From Anaeramoeba flamelloides (taxonomy: Eukaryota > Metamonada > Anaeramoebidae): a stretch of DNA of 64,000 bases. This document shows, piece after piece, positions 1-11,340 of the stretch. Below the pieces are notes generated by a model. That model made no database searches, was not told the origin of the DNA, and saw only the letters and a program-made list of their open reading frames with translations. Position 1 is the first letter of the stretch. The number at the start of each line of letters is the position of its first letter. The position numbers were made by a program, and so were the translations under genes. The stretch spans positions 11,408,001 to 11,472,000 of the forward strand of contig JANTQA010000047.1 of assembly GCA_027625915.1 (NCBI GenBank). Direction: 5' to 3'.

Positions 1-360
1 ATTTTATTTTTTTCCATGTTTAAGTTTTTATATACGTTCCCGGTTTTTTTCTGCAAATTGCTTTAACATTTATTCTTTTTTCAATCTTAATGTTCAATCA
101 AAAATTAATTCATTTCAACTTTTTCCAATATAAAAATACCTTGAAACTAGGTGTTTTTTTCAAAAGTCGGTATTTTTGAAAAGGGGGGTATTCAAATTTT
201 CAAGAGTTTAATAGCTATCCTTTTTTTATTACATAAAATTATGATAACTTTGAAAAAATAATTTATAAAAGAAGTATAACTGAAATCCAATGTATAGTTT
301 TGGCTAACTTTAATTTTCGGTATTTAAATTTTCCTTGTAGTGACCTGAAATAATAAAATG

Positions 361-860
361 AAAAAAAAAAAGTATCCTTTAGTATTCAAGAACAATAAAT
401 AACTAAATATGATTTTTAATTCACTTTTAAATCATTCTAAATCTATTAAAGCCTGATATGTTAAAAATTAAAAAAAAATAAAACCAAAAACTTAAAAAAA
501 AGTGATTCACAATTTTTGAAATGAGCATTACAGATTTTTTCTTACTGAACTTTCACTGAAAAAAAGTTGAACAACAAGATTTTTTATGAATAATTAAATC
601 CATTTTCAAAGACATTAAATAGTCTCAATTTTGTTAGTGATTATTTATCTTTTCGAAGATCTCTTTTTTTTTTTCCACATGATCTTTTTAAAAAAAAAAA
701 AAAAGAAAAAAAAAGAAAAAGAAAAACGAAAAATTTGAAAAAGCAAAATTAAAATTTGCAAAATTAGAAAAAATGATTCTAATCCAAAAATTTGAAAAAT
801 ATTTGTTGTAAAGAATACTGGATAAGCCCTCAAAAAAACTCCCATTAACATTATAAAGCG
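361..860 (+). repeat. Dispersed repeat R1, copy 1
   Basis: This AT-rich block recurs in diverged form at about 16940-17400 and 58975-59330. Shared landmarks are a run reading 'gtattcaagaac', then 'tttttaattcacttttaaa', then 'actgaactttc' and a late 'tttcaaagatct'. No open frame of note and no clear terminal repeats are visible, so the element class is unknown. Confidence 0.6.
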
Positions 861-929
861 AGTTAAAATTTATGAAAAATTGTTTATTATTTTGATTCTT
901 TAAAGCATTTCAATTCGTCGACAATTTTG

Positions 930-1310
930 AAATTTTTATTTATTTATTTATTGTGAGAAAGGAGTAATCAAAGAAAATTTACTAAATAAAAAAAAAGGAG
1001 AAGAAGAAAAATAAGTAAACCATTAAAGTAAAAAAAATATTATATCATTTACATGACCAAATTAAAAATTATCCACTGCCGTTATGTTTTCCCGGATTTG
1101 AAAGAATTTAGTAAAATCAAGGATTTTACTAAATTATTTCAAATCCTGGAAAACCTAGACACTCCCACTGAAACAGGAGGAGTAAAAACCCGATAGAAAA
1201 ATTATTAATAATAAGATTCCACAAACGGTGAAATATAAATTGGTATTCCACGACTCCGAAGAGTGGGGCACTATGTACCCGAATTTGAATATTTTTTTAC
1301 TATTTTAGGA
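930..1310 (+). repeat. Dispersed repeat R2, copy 1 (contains hairpin R3)
   Basis: It matches 57590-58075 in the same orientation. Shared landmarks are TTTATTTATT at the start, 'catgaccaaat', 'tatccactg', 'aaaacccgatagaaa' and a late 'ggtattcca.gactc...gagtgggg'. Both copies carry the short hairpin element R3 at the same place, so R3 was already there when R2 was copied. No coding potential is seen. Confidence 0.6.
1083..1157. mobile_element. 75-bp hairpin MITE (R3), copy 1
   Basis: This is an almost complete palindrome. The left arm runs from a GTTTTCC-like start through 'gaatttagtaaaatc', and the right arm returns as 'gattttactaaattatt' and ends 'cctggaaaacc'. Related copies lie at 57737-57811 and 41007-41080; one at 40272-40545 is split by another element, and a weak copy lies at 39766-39852. 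It is too short to encode anything, so it must be non-autonomous. Confidence 0.6.
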
Positions 1311-3201
1311 ATTATTTATTTTCTATTTTTTTTTAAAATTTTGAAATTTTAGTTTAAATCCTGAGCTGAAGATCGATCAGCGATAAACCAAAACAACATA
1401 TTATGATACCTAACACAAGATAATTTTTTATTATTTCTCCACTAATTATGAACCTTAAATGCGTTAGCCAGTATTCTCTTCCCTATAATTTTTATTTTTG
1501 GGTTATAAGGGAATTTTTTTCTCTATATTTTTTATCAACTTACTAGAATACAAAATTAAATTGCTTAGTTTTAGATCTAAAAAATAAATAGAATCATTTT
1601 TTTGTTTGGTTTTGTTTTAAAACACAAATTATTTTACTTCAGTTTAACCCCCCTTTTCAAACTTCTTGAAACAAAAAAAATTCCGTTCTATTGTAGAAGA
1701 AAAATAATTTGGGAAAGAAGTTAAACATGGTATTTAATTGGAATTCTCACATAAAATGATCCATTAGAACAAATAATAAAAAAAGCAAAGGCTAAAACCG
1801 AAAATCAATGATTAAATAAATTAGAAGTTTTTTTTATTATGCTTTAGTAAAGTATTTTTATTTGGTAAATCTATAATAAAAAAGTTATAAAAATATTAAC
1901 TATTTTTGAGATCTCCACAATAACAGATCAGATTTCGATAGTACTTTAGACCTGGTTGGGTTTGTTGATTTAATTGATAATCGTATAATAATTCATTCTT
2001 TTTTTTAATTTATTTCTTCTTTGTGTCGATTGGGTGTTTTATTTTCAATAATTTTTCCAATTAAAATTCATGATAATTTTTTTTCCTGTTTGTCTTTTTT
2101 TCCTAAATATTAAATAAAGTATTTATAATTATATTTTAGATGATGTAATATTATGAATAGATTTATTGTTTTGTTTGAAATAACAAATAATTATTGAATC
2201 TTCGTACTAATTGTCTTTTCAATAATTCTAAACAGACCAAATCCTGTTATCGTAAAAATTTTAAACAAATAAATCAAAACTACAAAAAAAAAAAAATGAA
2301 TCAAAATTTTTGAAATGGGAATTGTATATTTTTTAGCTATAAAACATTATTTTTTTTTTTTTTAATTGTCTTTTACTTTTTTAAAGTTTTTTTTTGAAGA
2401 TGTTTCTTGTTTTCAAAGAAAATTCTTTGGATTTTATTCCAGATAATTTACTTGATATTAAATTTCGATATTTATTTGGGTTCATTACAAATTACTTCTA
2501 AATCCTTGGATACTTTATAAATTATTACTAAATTTTTATCAATTTCTAGATTGTTTCTTCTGTTGCCAGAATTAAATCAGCTATAAATACAAAAACAAAA
2601 CAAAAAAAAAACCTAATTTAAAAAATAAAAAATCACTTATAATTCCAAATAATAAAGTTGATAGGGGATCTCCTTGATAAAATCACATTTCAACTGTTCT
2701 ATAATAATTTTTTCGTCGTTTTTTAATTTTTTCATTTCGTATATCACCATTGAACCTTATGTTCAATGTCAATTACAAGATAAAATTTTTTCATCGGGCT
2801 TTCTCAAAGAAAGAAAAAATGAAAATCCTTCATATAAAAATGGATTACCAAAGTTCCCAATTTAAAAAGAGAAAATACGAGACTAACTAATTGGTGGGAA
2901 TTAATTTTAACTTTGATCTCCTTAAAAAACTTTTGTGGAACACTGAATCAAAAGTTTTTTCAATTTATTATTGATCAAGTAATATTGAACTTAGGTGTGA
3001 TTAATTATATCGAAGTATTTGTATTTATTCGCAAAAAAAAAAAACACAAAAAGGTGATGATCTACATTATCATTGTAACATAAATTAATCATTAATTTGT
3101 TGATTTGTGATTAAAGTTCTAATATTGCAGATAATCACTATTTATTGGGAATATAATGAACTAAGAAACGACAAATTGAATTAGTGCCTTTTTTATCTCT
3201 T
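1311..3201. other. Gene-free AT-rich stretch
   Basis: No convincing ORF, RNA gene or structured repeat was recognised here. A 63-codon frame at 2674-2865 has no family resemblance and low-complexity composition. Confidence 0.5.
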
Positions 3202-3205
3202 TTAA

Positions 3206-4420
3206 GGGACAAGGAACCTTTATTTATTTTTTTCCCAAAGTTAATAGAGTAAATATTTACATTAGGGTACAATTAAACCCGATAAGCAATATCATTTATC
3301 AACTTTAGAGAAATGAATCATCATTTTTAAAAAGATTTCATTTTTTCCAATGAAATTTTCAGTCAAAAGATTCTAATCGTTTTTGTTGGGTTTTTGGATC
3401 AAATTATAAAAAAAAAAATTGCAAAAAATTTCGATTTTTATGAAATCTCACTTTTAGTAATTTCAGAGAGTCTGTTTGAACCAGTAACCTTGGAAATTTA
3501 ATCTTTTTTTAAAAAATATAATAAAAATCAATCATATATTGTATCCTTGAAGATCTAAAAAAATTGATCATTTATTTTATTCACAAATATTTATTAAATT
3601 TCTTGAAATTTACAAAATTATTAAGATTCCTTATTCTAATAAAAAGCTTATAAACAATGAATTGCTCTTATTAAAATCAGTCATTTGATAATATCTAGTA
3701 TTCATTTTTTTTTTAATAGAAATATACATTTGGATATTCTTTATTGTTTGAAAATCTTTAAAAAAATTGAGAAATAATTGAAAAGTTTATTGATATATTT
3801 AATCTTTGGGTTGTTAATCACTTACCGAAATAATTAAAATTGGGTTATTAATTACTGATTATAAATAATCAAATTAAAATGTATTTCTTTAGATTTTAAG
3901 TTGGGTTTTCCAGGTTTTAAAAAAGTATTTTGGGAGAATTTTTAATTAGACTGTTTTGTTCTTTTTCTCAGATTTTTTTATTCAGTCTAAAGAAAAAATT
4001 GATTTGAACTGTTCTTTGAATCAAAAAATTATTTTTTTTACAAGTTTAAAATAATTATTGTATTTTTTTTGAAATTAAGTAGATTTTTTAAACTGGATTA
4101 TAATTGAACTTGTTGGTTTCAGTTTTAAAGTGTGTTTTTGTACACTTCCATTACAGGCAATAAGATTCTAATCTTCTTTCAAAGAAAATAATTTTTTTTC
4201 AAATAGTTCAGAAATATGTTAGATTTTGAACTTTTCAAAAATGAGAAAAATGGGATCAGACTTTTAAAAACAATAAGTCATTTCGGAAAATAGTATTAAA
4301 AGTAAGTTTTGTTATTGCAGTAATCAGATTTTTACTTTTTTTTTCAATTTCAACATGTGGTAAATTTTTTGAATTTGCTATTAAATTTACTTGAAGATTT
4401 TTTTTTAATTTACTAGTCCC
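3206..4420 (+). mobile_element. TTAA-flanked element R4, unit 1 of a tandem pair
   Basis: The 1.2-kb unit is bounded by TTAA at 3202-3205 and 4421-4424. It starts GGGAC (left terminus eroded) and ends CTAGTCCC. It aligns over its whole length with unit 2 at 4425-5636, sharing blocks such as 'ttagagaaatgaatcatca' and 'gtgtgtttttgtacacttcc'. No ORF long enough for a transposase is present, so it is non-autonomous or decayed. TTAA target duplication is typical of the piggyBac superfamily, but piggyBac termini normally start CCC, so the superfamily is left open. Confidence 0.65.
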
Positions 4421-4424
4421 TTAA

Positions 4425-5636
4425 GGGACTAGTAACACTTATTTATTTTTTTTCCCAAAGGTAATAGAGTAATTATTTACATAGGGGTACAATTAAACCC
4501 AATAAGAAACTTCGTTTGTCAACTTTAGAGAAATGAATCATCATTTTTAAAAGATTTCATTTTTCTAATTGAATTTTCAGTCAAAAGATCTGATTCTTTT
4601 TTGTTAGGTTTTTGGATCAAATTAGAAAAATAAAAATTTGCAAAAAAATTTAATTTTTGAAGAAATATCACTTTTAGTAATTTCAGAGAGTCGTTATGAG
4701 CAAGTAACGCTGTGTCTTTAATATTATTTTAAAAATACATGAAAAATAAATCAAATATTGTATCCTTGAAGATCTAAAAAATTTGAACATTTATTTTATT
4801 CAGAAATATTTATGAAATTTCTTGAAATTTAAAAGACTTGCCAATATACTTTTTCAAATATCAAGAGTATAAACAAGGTACTGTTTGTAGTAAAATCGGG
4901 TATTTGATAATATCTATTATTTTTTTTATTATTCAAAATATGCATTTGAATTGTTATATTTATTGCAAAATATTTAAAAAATAGAGAAATAAACGTAAAT
5001 CCTATTTGATAAATTTCATCATTGGGTTGTTAATGACTTACTGAAATAATTAAGATTTGGTTTATAATTATTAATTATAAATAATCAAATTAAAAAGTAT
5101 TTCTTGAGATAATAAGTTGAATTTTCCAGGTTTTATAAAAGTATTTCGGGAGAATTTTTAATTCGATTCTTTGGTTCTTTTTCTTAGAATTTTTTCATTT
5201 AATCCCAAGAAAAAATAGTTTTGGTCTGTTCTTTGAATCAAAAAATTATATTTTTTACAAATTTAAAATAAATATTGTATTTTTTTTTAAGATTAAGTAG
5301 ATTTTTTAAATTTGGTTATTTTAGAACTTAGTGGTTTCATTTTTAAAGTGTGTTTTTGTACACTTCCTTTACAGGCAATAAGATTTCAATCTTCTTTCAA
5401 AGAAAATATTTTTTTTTAAATAATTTGGAAATATGTTGGATTTTGAACTTTTCAAAAAATGAGAAAAATGGATGTCTTTTAAAAAAAATAATTCATTTCG
5501 GAAAATAGTATTAAAAGTAAGACATGTTTTGTAGTTATCAGATTTTTACTTTATTTTTCAATTTCAACATGCGATAAAATTTTTTTTTAATTTGTTAGTA
5601 AATTTACTTGAAGATTTTTTTTAGTTTACTAGTCCC
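4425..5636 (+). mobile_element. TTAA-flanked element R4, unit 2
   Basis: It starts GGGACTAGTAA and ends TTTACTAGTCCC, followed by TTAA at 5637-5640. The TTAA at 4421-4424 serves both units, as expected if one copy inserted into the target site at the edge of the other. By eye the two units are strongly similar, with many scattered differences. No coding capacity is seen. Confidence 0.65.
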
Positions 5637-5855
5637 TTAAGATAGAAAACTAAATTGAGTTTAAAATACTTCTAATGACTGTAATTAAAAGGTTCTCTTT
5701 GAATTAGGAGTCACAAATTTAGTCACTTCAAAACTCTCTCTTTAACAGATTAATCGCTTTTGAGCACTTAACTTTTATCAATAAAGCCTTATCTTTATTT
5801 TGAACCAGATAAATTCTTTATTATCCTATTTCTTTTTCTGTTTTTCTAATTCAAA

Positions 5856-6158
5856 TCATAAATCTATCATTTCTAGTGTGTGTTTGTTTTTCTTAAACCA
5901 CATTGGAAATCTGAAACTAGACTCAAAGAGTCTGTGATTCCTTACTGTTATTCGAATAATAAATGGGAAAAAATTTTCACTTCCTTTTCCATATTTTTCT
6001 GCTAAATTAGAATTTCTCAAAAAAGTAAGTTGTATTTTATGGCTTTGATCTTTCTTGAAAAAGGAAATTGAAAAGAAAGTGAAAATTTTTAAAGTTTTTA
6101 ATTCAAATACCAGTAAAAATAACTTGTCTAAAAAAACATCTAATTGAAAAGTAATCAT
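5856..6158 (-). CDS. Possible SRP14-like small protein
   Basis: An ATG-initiated frame of 100 codons ends in TGA and lies back to back with RPL10A, 164 bp apart. A 57-nt in-frame segment (6110-6054, GTATTT...TTCAAG) could be an intron; removing it leaves 81 residues. The start MITFQLDVFLDKLFLL, then an IQLTFLR strand, then IIRIT and a final helix ending TLEMIDL, follow the order of SRP14 (FLxxLxxLF, VxITLK, LLRAT, C-terminal helix). SRP14 pairs with SRP9 on the Alu domain of the signal recognition particle and slows translation. The match is recalled by eye and is short, so a chance ORF is possible. The candidate intron is shorter than the others in the window. Confidence 0.4.
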   Translation of the reverse strand: MITFQLDVFLDKLFLLVFELKTLKIFTFFSISFFKKDQSHKIQLTFLRNSNLAEKYGKGSENFFPFIIRITVRNHRLFESSFRFPMWFKKNKHTLEMIDL

Positions 6159-6322
6159 GGTTTATCAAACATCAAAAGAAATTTAAGAGTTTTTGGCTTG
6201 ATGGGAAAATTAACTTTTTGATTTTTCCAAGTGTTGAAACGTAAGTTCAGTGATTTAAGAATATTTGAGATTATTTCAATTCATTTTTTTTAAATTCTTA
6301 TAATTTTCACATTTTTCCAAAT
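6159..6322. promoter_or_regulatory. Bidirectional intergenic region
   Basis: These 164 bp separate the starts of the SRP14-like ORF (-) and RPL10A (+). If both genes are real it must hold both promoters. It is T-rich towards the RPL10A start; no specific box can be claimed. Confidence 0.3.
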
Positions 6323-6839
6323 GAGGTATTTATTTTGAAAATTTTTTTCTTTTGTTTTTCAAAAAGCAAACAACCAAATTTTTTTCTTTATTTTAAAATA
6401 ATAAATTCTCTTTTTCTGCTCCCTATTTTAAATTATAGTAAAATTGCACCACAAGTCTTAAAACAAGCTATTCTTAACATCCTTGAAGGATCCAAGAAAA
6501 AAAAAAGAAATTTTGTTGAAACAATTGAGCTTCAGTTCACCTTAAAAAATTACGATCCTAACAAAGATCCACGTTTCAATAAAACAGTTGTTGTCCCATA
6601 TAAAATCAGACACAACTCAAAAATTTGTATGATTGCTGATGCCAAGCATGCTGACGAATGTACAGAACTTGGAATTACTTTTGTTACAATGGATTACCTT
6701 AAAACCTTCAACAAGGAAAAAAGACCAGTCAAAAAATTCGGTAAGTAGATTCTCTTTGTTTTTTTTTAATTTTTGCTTTTTTTTTTTTTTTTTTTTCTTT
6801 TTAGAAACCTTCTTGCTTTTCTATTTTACTCATAAAAGA

Positions 6840-6880
<41 letters not shown>

Positions 6881-7499
6881 TACTTTTCAATTTCTTATTA
6901 CTTTGGTTGTTTTGGTAAAACGGTTTTGCGATTTAAAAGATTTCTTTTTTTGTTTTTTTTTGAGAAAAGGTCACTCTTGAACATTTATTTGTTTTATTGA
7001 AATTTTTTTTTGAACAAAGAATTCTCTTTTTGTCACTAATATTTTGGGAGGAAGAATAAAATTTAATCTTTTTAAATTACTCTTCCGTTTTACCAAAGCA
7101 AGAAAGGTACGAGTTAAATATTTTTTTTTATTTTCTTTACTATATTTTTCGATAGGTATGAAATATAATGTCTTTTTGGCCAGTAAAAATTTAGCACGTT
7201 TAATCCCACGTACAATTGGACCCGGACTTCATAAGCTTGATAAAGTACCAATCCCCATTGATCATAACTCAAAACTTGCCAGCAAAGTTGATGAAGCCAA
7301 AAGAACAATCCGTTTCCGTCTTAAAAAAACTGTAAACATTAATGTCCCAATCGGATCTGTTGATTTGGAACCTGAGCAAATCATCCAAAATGTTAATGTT
7401 GCCTCGAATTTCTTTACTTCTCTTTTGAAAAAAAATTGGCAAAACATTAGATCTGTTTACATTAAAAGTACAATGGGTCACTCTTATCGAATCTTTTAA
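6323..7499 (+). CDS. RPL10A: 60S ribosomal protein L10a (uL1)
   Basis: Coding exons are 6323-6327, 6439-6740 and 7156-7499, giving 216 residues; human RPL10A has 217. Exon 1 is only ATGAG, spliced from GTATTT at 6328 to TATAG at 6438, which yields MSKIAPQVL and so decides the start. Intron 2 (415 bp) runs from GTAAGT to CGATAG, joining KKFG to MKYNVFLAS, matching human LAKKYDAFLAS. Family hallmarks are present: FVETIELQ, LKNYDP, the RxxGPGLxK loop that contacts rRNA, VDEAKRTIRF, and the near-invariant SLLKKNWQN with YIKSTMG. uL1 forms the L1 stalk of the large subunit and helps eject E-site tRNA. The codons are less AT-rich than the flanks, as expected for high expression. Identity is certain; only the 5-nt exon depends on reading splice sites. 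Confidence 0.95.
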
Positions 7500-8853
7500 A
7501 TTTGCTCATCATTTTTTTTTTTTTACCAAAAATTTTTTTTTTTTATGATAACTTTGGAATATTTCAAAAAAAACGACAAGACTTCTATAACTGGTATTTA
7601 GATTTGAGAATTATAGAATAAAAATAAAAATTCCTAAATGATAGATTTTTCTCAATTTTTAAATTTGGTTCTTTTAATATTTTTTTTATTAATCTCGATC
7701 ATGATACAGATTTTATTGTAAATGATTTAAATAGTCCATATGAGAATAATATTTCTTTTAAAGGATAAATGAATTATAAGTGCCCAAATTTTGATTCTGT
7801 TTCAAAAAAAAACCACAAATAATTCTTTTTTTTATTTCAATGATTAGTCTCAGCTTATTTCTTGTTTAAATTTGGTTTTATAATAGAATTTCTTCATTCT
7901 AAAAATTTGCTAATAAATATTTTTTTTTTGAATTATAAAAATGAATTTAATATTTCTCAATAAAATAAATATTTTATGTTTTTCTTCTTGATAATTTTCG
8001 TTTGAATCCTCTTTTCATCAATCCTCGTGTTTTTGTGTTTATTCCTGATTAAAAAATCATTATACTTGGATACGAAATCAAAGAAATCTTTTTTTGTTTT
8101 TTTTTATATAATCCAAATTTCAAAATTAGGGGCAAACTTTATTATTATTATTTTCTTTTTTCATTTGTCTTTCAAAAAATAAAATGATTATACTATATTT
8201 TTATTTATTACTCTATTTTGCTTATTATCTCTAAACACTTTTAGTAAAATATATTATTATTCAAATTAAAAAACAATTAAACAATTTTTTTTAGGATGAA
8301 AAATCTGCACCTATTTTTGAAATTTAGCTTAGTTTTAATATCAAATAAAAAATTCTTTTTTTGATTTCTGAGAATCAGAATAAAAATAATTTTTGATGTT
8401 TTTTAGAAAATTATTCTCAAAGGGTAGTTTAACATGTAGAAAATGTTGATAAAAACTGTTTTCATTTGAATCGTTTTCATATTATGATACTTTAATTTTA
8501 AATTGTGATTCTAAAGATTCCAAAAATGGAATTATTTCAGTAACTCTGTTAATGAACTTTTTTTTTTTAATAGAATTTTGATTGATCTATTGTGTTTTAT
8601 AGTTTGTATCATATTTGAAAATTTTTAGATGTGTAGTGTGTCTTGATAAACTCTAATTAAAATTCGTTTTACTTTGCAAAATCCAATTTGCCTCTTGGGA
8701 AAAAGGTACAACAGATAGAAAAAAGTCCAATATGGTTACTAATTAGTAGTCTAGCCTGGGAAATTTAAATTAAAACCAATCAATAAAAGAAAAAATAATG
8801 GATTAAAGATGAAATGGGGGGTTCTACACAATAACGTTTTTTTTTTTTTTAAT
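7500..8853. other. Gene-free stretch downstream of RPL10A
   Basis: The RPL10A 3' flank is T- and A-rich, with possible poly(A) signals such as AATAAA near 7618. No further gene, RNA or repeat was recognised. Confidence 0.4.
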
Positions 8854-8854
8854 A

Positions 8855-9051
8855 CAGTCAGTACCCCTTTTAAGGAACAAAATTCCAACAGAATTTAAGG
8901 TGCAAGAACAATTTCAAAATTTTAGCATATAAATTTTTATTCTAGTAAAATAACTTGTATAAAAAAAAAGCCAATAAATCTGCCTTAATTTGAGATTGTT
9001 TTGTGCTTTGAATTTTGTTGAAAGTTTGTGTCTTAAAAGTGGAACGGGCTA
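8855..9051. mobile_element. Old copy of CAGT inverted-repeat element (R5)
   Basis: It begins TA-CAGTCAGT at 8853 and ends with an eroded mirror copy of the same terminus. Internal 'ttgagattgttttgtgc' and 'gaaagtttgtgtcttaaaagtg' match the four fresher copies at 40.0-41.4 kb. It has many substitutions and is clearly older than those. Confidence 0.6.
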
Positions 9052-9053
9052 TA

Positions 9054-10031
9054 CTATCTTTTCGTTTGGGTTTTTTCTTTTGATTGATAGATCATACAAA
9101 ATTTGTTGAAAAAATTGACTATTTTTGCGATTTCCAAACCCACTCTTAAGAACTAGATAATCGAGGGGGGTTAAATTGTATATTTTTTTTGGTTGGCAAT
9201 ACTCCAAGGGTTGTTCGTTTAAGTTAATTTATTTCTTCTATTGATTGATTTGGTTTTTCTGTTTAATGGGGTTCCCAATTAAAAAACTGTTCCAACTTTT
9301 TTTCCTATTTTGGTTATGGAAAAAAACTCTTAGTAAATAATATGGCGGTTGAAGTATTATACTAGAATCACTTATTAATCGAAATCTTAACAATTATTTA
9401 TTATTAACAATACACACATAATAAAATTTCTAATTATCAATCAAAACAAAAAATACTCTGTTGAAAATTGATGGTTGTTGATTTATTGTTAAGGATTCAA
9501 TGTTAAATAGAAATGCACTTTGCCAGTTAAAGAGGGAATGGTGAAGTTAATAAATTCCTAACTTCAACTTCAAATAATGAAAATCGTTTGATTCTAGGAA
9601 TTTTCATTATAAGCATTTCAATAGTACGGTAATTGATAAATAAAAGGAACGCAATTTTTATTCATCTTTCCTCAAAAAAATACATCTCAAGAATAAAAAA
9701 AAAAACAAATGAAAGCCCCCAATTCTAAAATAGATGCTAATAAAACTGATTTTCAGAATATAATAATTTGAAATTTGGATTTAATCTATTAAAAATATTT
9801 TTGGGAAAGCTGTATGAAAATTTTTTTCAATTTATTTGAAAACAAAAAGTAAAATAAAATTCTTAAATAAGGTTTTTCTTTCAGAAATGTATTCTTTTTA
9901 TGTCACGTGGTATTTTTTTTTATTTTTGTATTGTTTCAGCAAAAAATTACTATAATAAGTTGTAAATTTTCATTGTGGTTTATCTTCTTTAAAGTTTTAT
10001 TTGTGATCTTGGAGAAATATTCTTTATTTAA

Positions 10032-10032
<1 letters not shown>
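9054..10032. other. Gene-free AT-rich stretch
   Basis: Nothing recognisable was seen. An imperfect inverted similarity around 9540-9610 (attcctaactt / gaattttcattat) is too weak to call. Confidence 0.4.

Positions 10033-10080
<48 letters not shown>
10033..10080. repeat. (TA)n microsatellite
   Basis: About 23 uninterrupted TA dinucleotides. Shorter TA runs occur at 18904-18931 and 58038-58061. Confidence 0.95.
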
Positions 10081-10082
<2 letters not shown>

Positions 10083-10124
10083 AGAATAGAACTTTTATTA
10101 TAAAATGTTAAGATTAGGGATAGT

Positions 10125-10470
10125 TATGGAAATCTGGTCATAAATAAACCCCAATTCAAATTTTTTAGCACACCAAAATTCAATTTTTGAAAAAAATCGT
10201 ATTCAATCAATTCTCGAAGAAATACCTCTTAAAAATAATTCACTAATTGGAATATTAACACTTTTTTTTTCAATTACAATGCCCGCAAAACAAAAAACAA
10301 ATATACATTAACCCTAACCTATCAACAATTTCAAAAATTTTGGAGAGAACAAAAGAAAAAAATAAATTGGTGAATTTACTGAATTCTCTTAACAATAATT
10401 GATCAACCAATTACATACCACCAACGAATTAATCTTAAAATCTACAATTCAGATTTGGATTTCAAAAAAA
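10125..10470 (+). repeat. Dispersed repeat R6, copy 1 (partial)
   Basis: It shares 'accccaattcaaa', 'cacaccaaaattcaa', 'gaagaaatacc' and 'ttttggagagaacaaaa' with 24775-25540, 51245-51790 and, reversed, 19705-20045 and 43825-44765. No reading frame is conserved between copies, so the class is unknown. Confidence 0.55.
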
Positions 10471-10719
10471 AAAATAAATTGTCAAAAATTGCCATTTTGA
10501 ACCACTATTAAAGTCCATACCAAGTACGAGATCGATCGCCTAAGAACCAAATTAACAAGCCATTACACCCTAGGCAAGATAATCTTGTTTCAACTTCCAG
10601 GGATTGCCATCCTTAAGGGTTGTATAATTACGATGAAAAATAATTTTGGATATGGAAAAAAATTTTTGGATTTTTTATAAGTGTCCATTAACAATCAAAA
10701 ACTAGTCAGCCAACGTGTG

Positions 10720-11340
10720 ACTGGCGAAAGATCTCCAAAAATCAACAACCAAAAACAAATAATATTTTTCGAAAAAAGTACCCAAATAGAGAAACTCAAT
10801 ATCCAATTAGAGTATTGAAATATATAATTTTGAAAACAACTAAATCAGTTTTAAGTTTTAGTCTTTGGTTATTTTTGAGATCTCTTAGATTTTTTTTTCA
10901 TTTTTTTCCTTTACCAAAAAGAAGTTATTTTTAAATCAAGAATATAATGAAATCCTTACTTTGTCAAATACATAGAGTTACAAAATAACTACAAATTAGG
11001 TTAAATTGAATTAAATTGACTGTGTTCTTAAATGGAACAATTTGTTTTAAATTGAAGAAATTTAACTTTTGGAAATTTGAAAAAAGAAGTAATTTTTTTT
11101 TTCAAATTTTGATTTTTTGGAGATTGATTTATTTTTCTTTTTATACTGTTTTTTTTTTTAAATCAAATTATTTGCCAGCGAGTATCCTCTCAATTTTTTT
11201 TTTAAGGTTGTTTGAATTTTTTCCAATGAGATCTCAAGAAATTTTTTTTTTGTAATTTGAATTTTGTCAATAAATTGAAGGGTAATTTCAATATATCCTT
11301 TTTGGCCTCAAGTCACTCCTTGAATATGGAGATAATTTAC
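10720..11340 (+). repeat. Dispersed repeat R7, copy 1
   Basis: It aligns with 60890-61500 in the same orientation. Both contain 'aaaagtgcc/accca.agag', 'tatataattttgagaacaa', 'atgaaatccttactttrtcaaa', 'caatttgttttaaattgaag' and a late 'agggtaatt'. A 79-codon frame at 11016-11255 is T-rich and not conserved in the other copy. Element class unknown. Confidence 0.55.

Noticed and set aside
1235-1290. Locally GC-richer patch with 'ttccacgactccgaagagtgg' considered as a tRNA-derived SINE head or tRNA
   Set aside because: No B-box GGTTCGANTCC and no cloverleaf could be drawn; conserved only between the two R2 copies.
6633-6980. 115-codon plus-strand ORF overlapping RPL10A exon 2
   Set aside because: Out of frame with the gene and runs into poly(T)-encoded Phe; a shadow.
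10290-10320. 'aaccctaacct' near 10306 and 'ttattaggg' at 44654 as telomere-like repeats
   Set aside because: Single motifs, not arrays; the second is the terminus of an inserted element.
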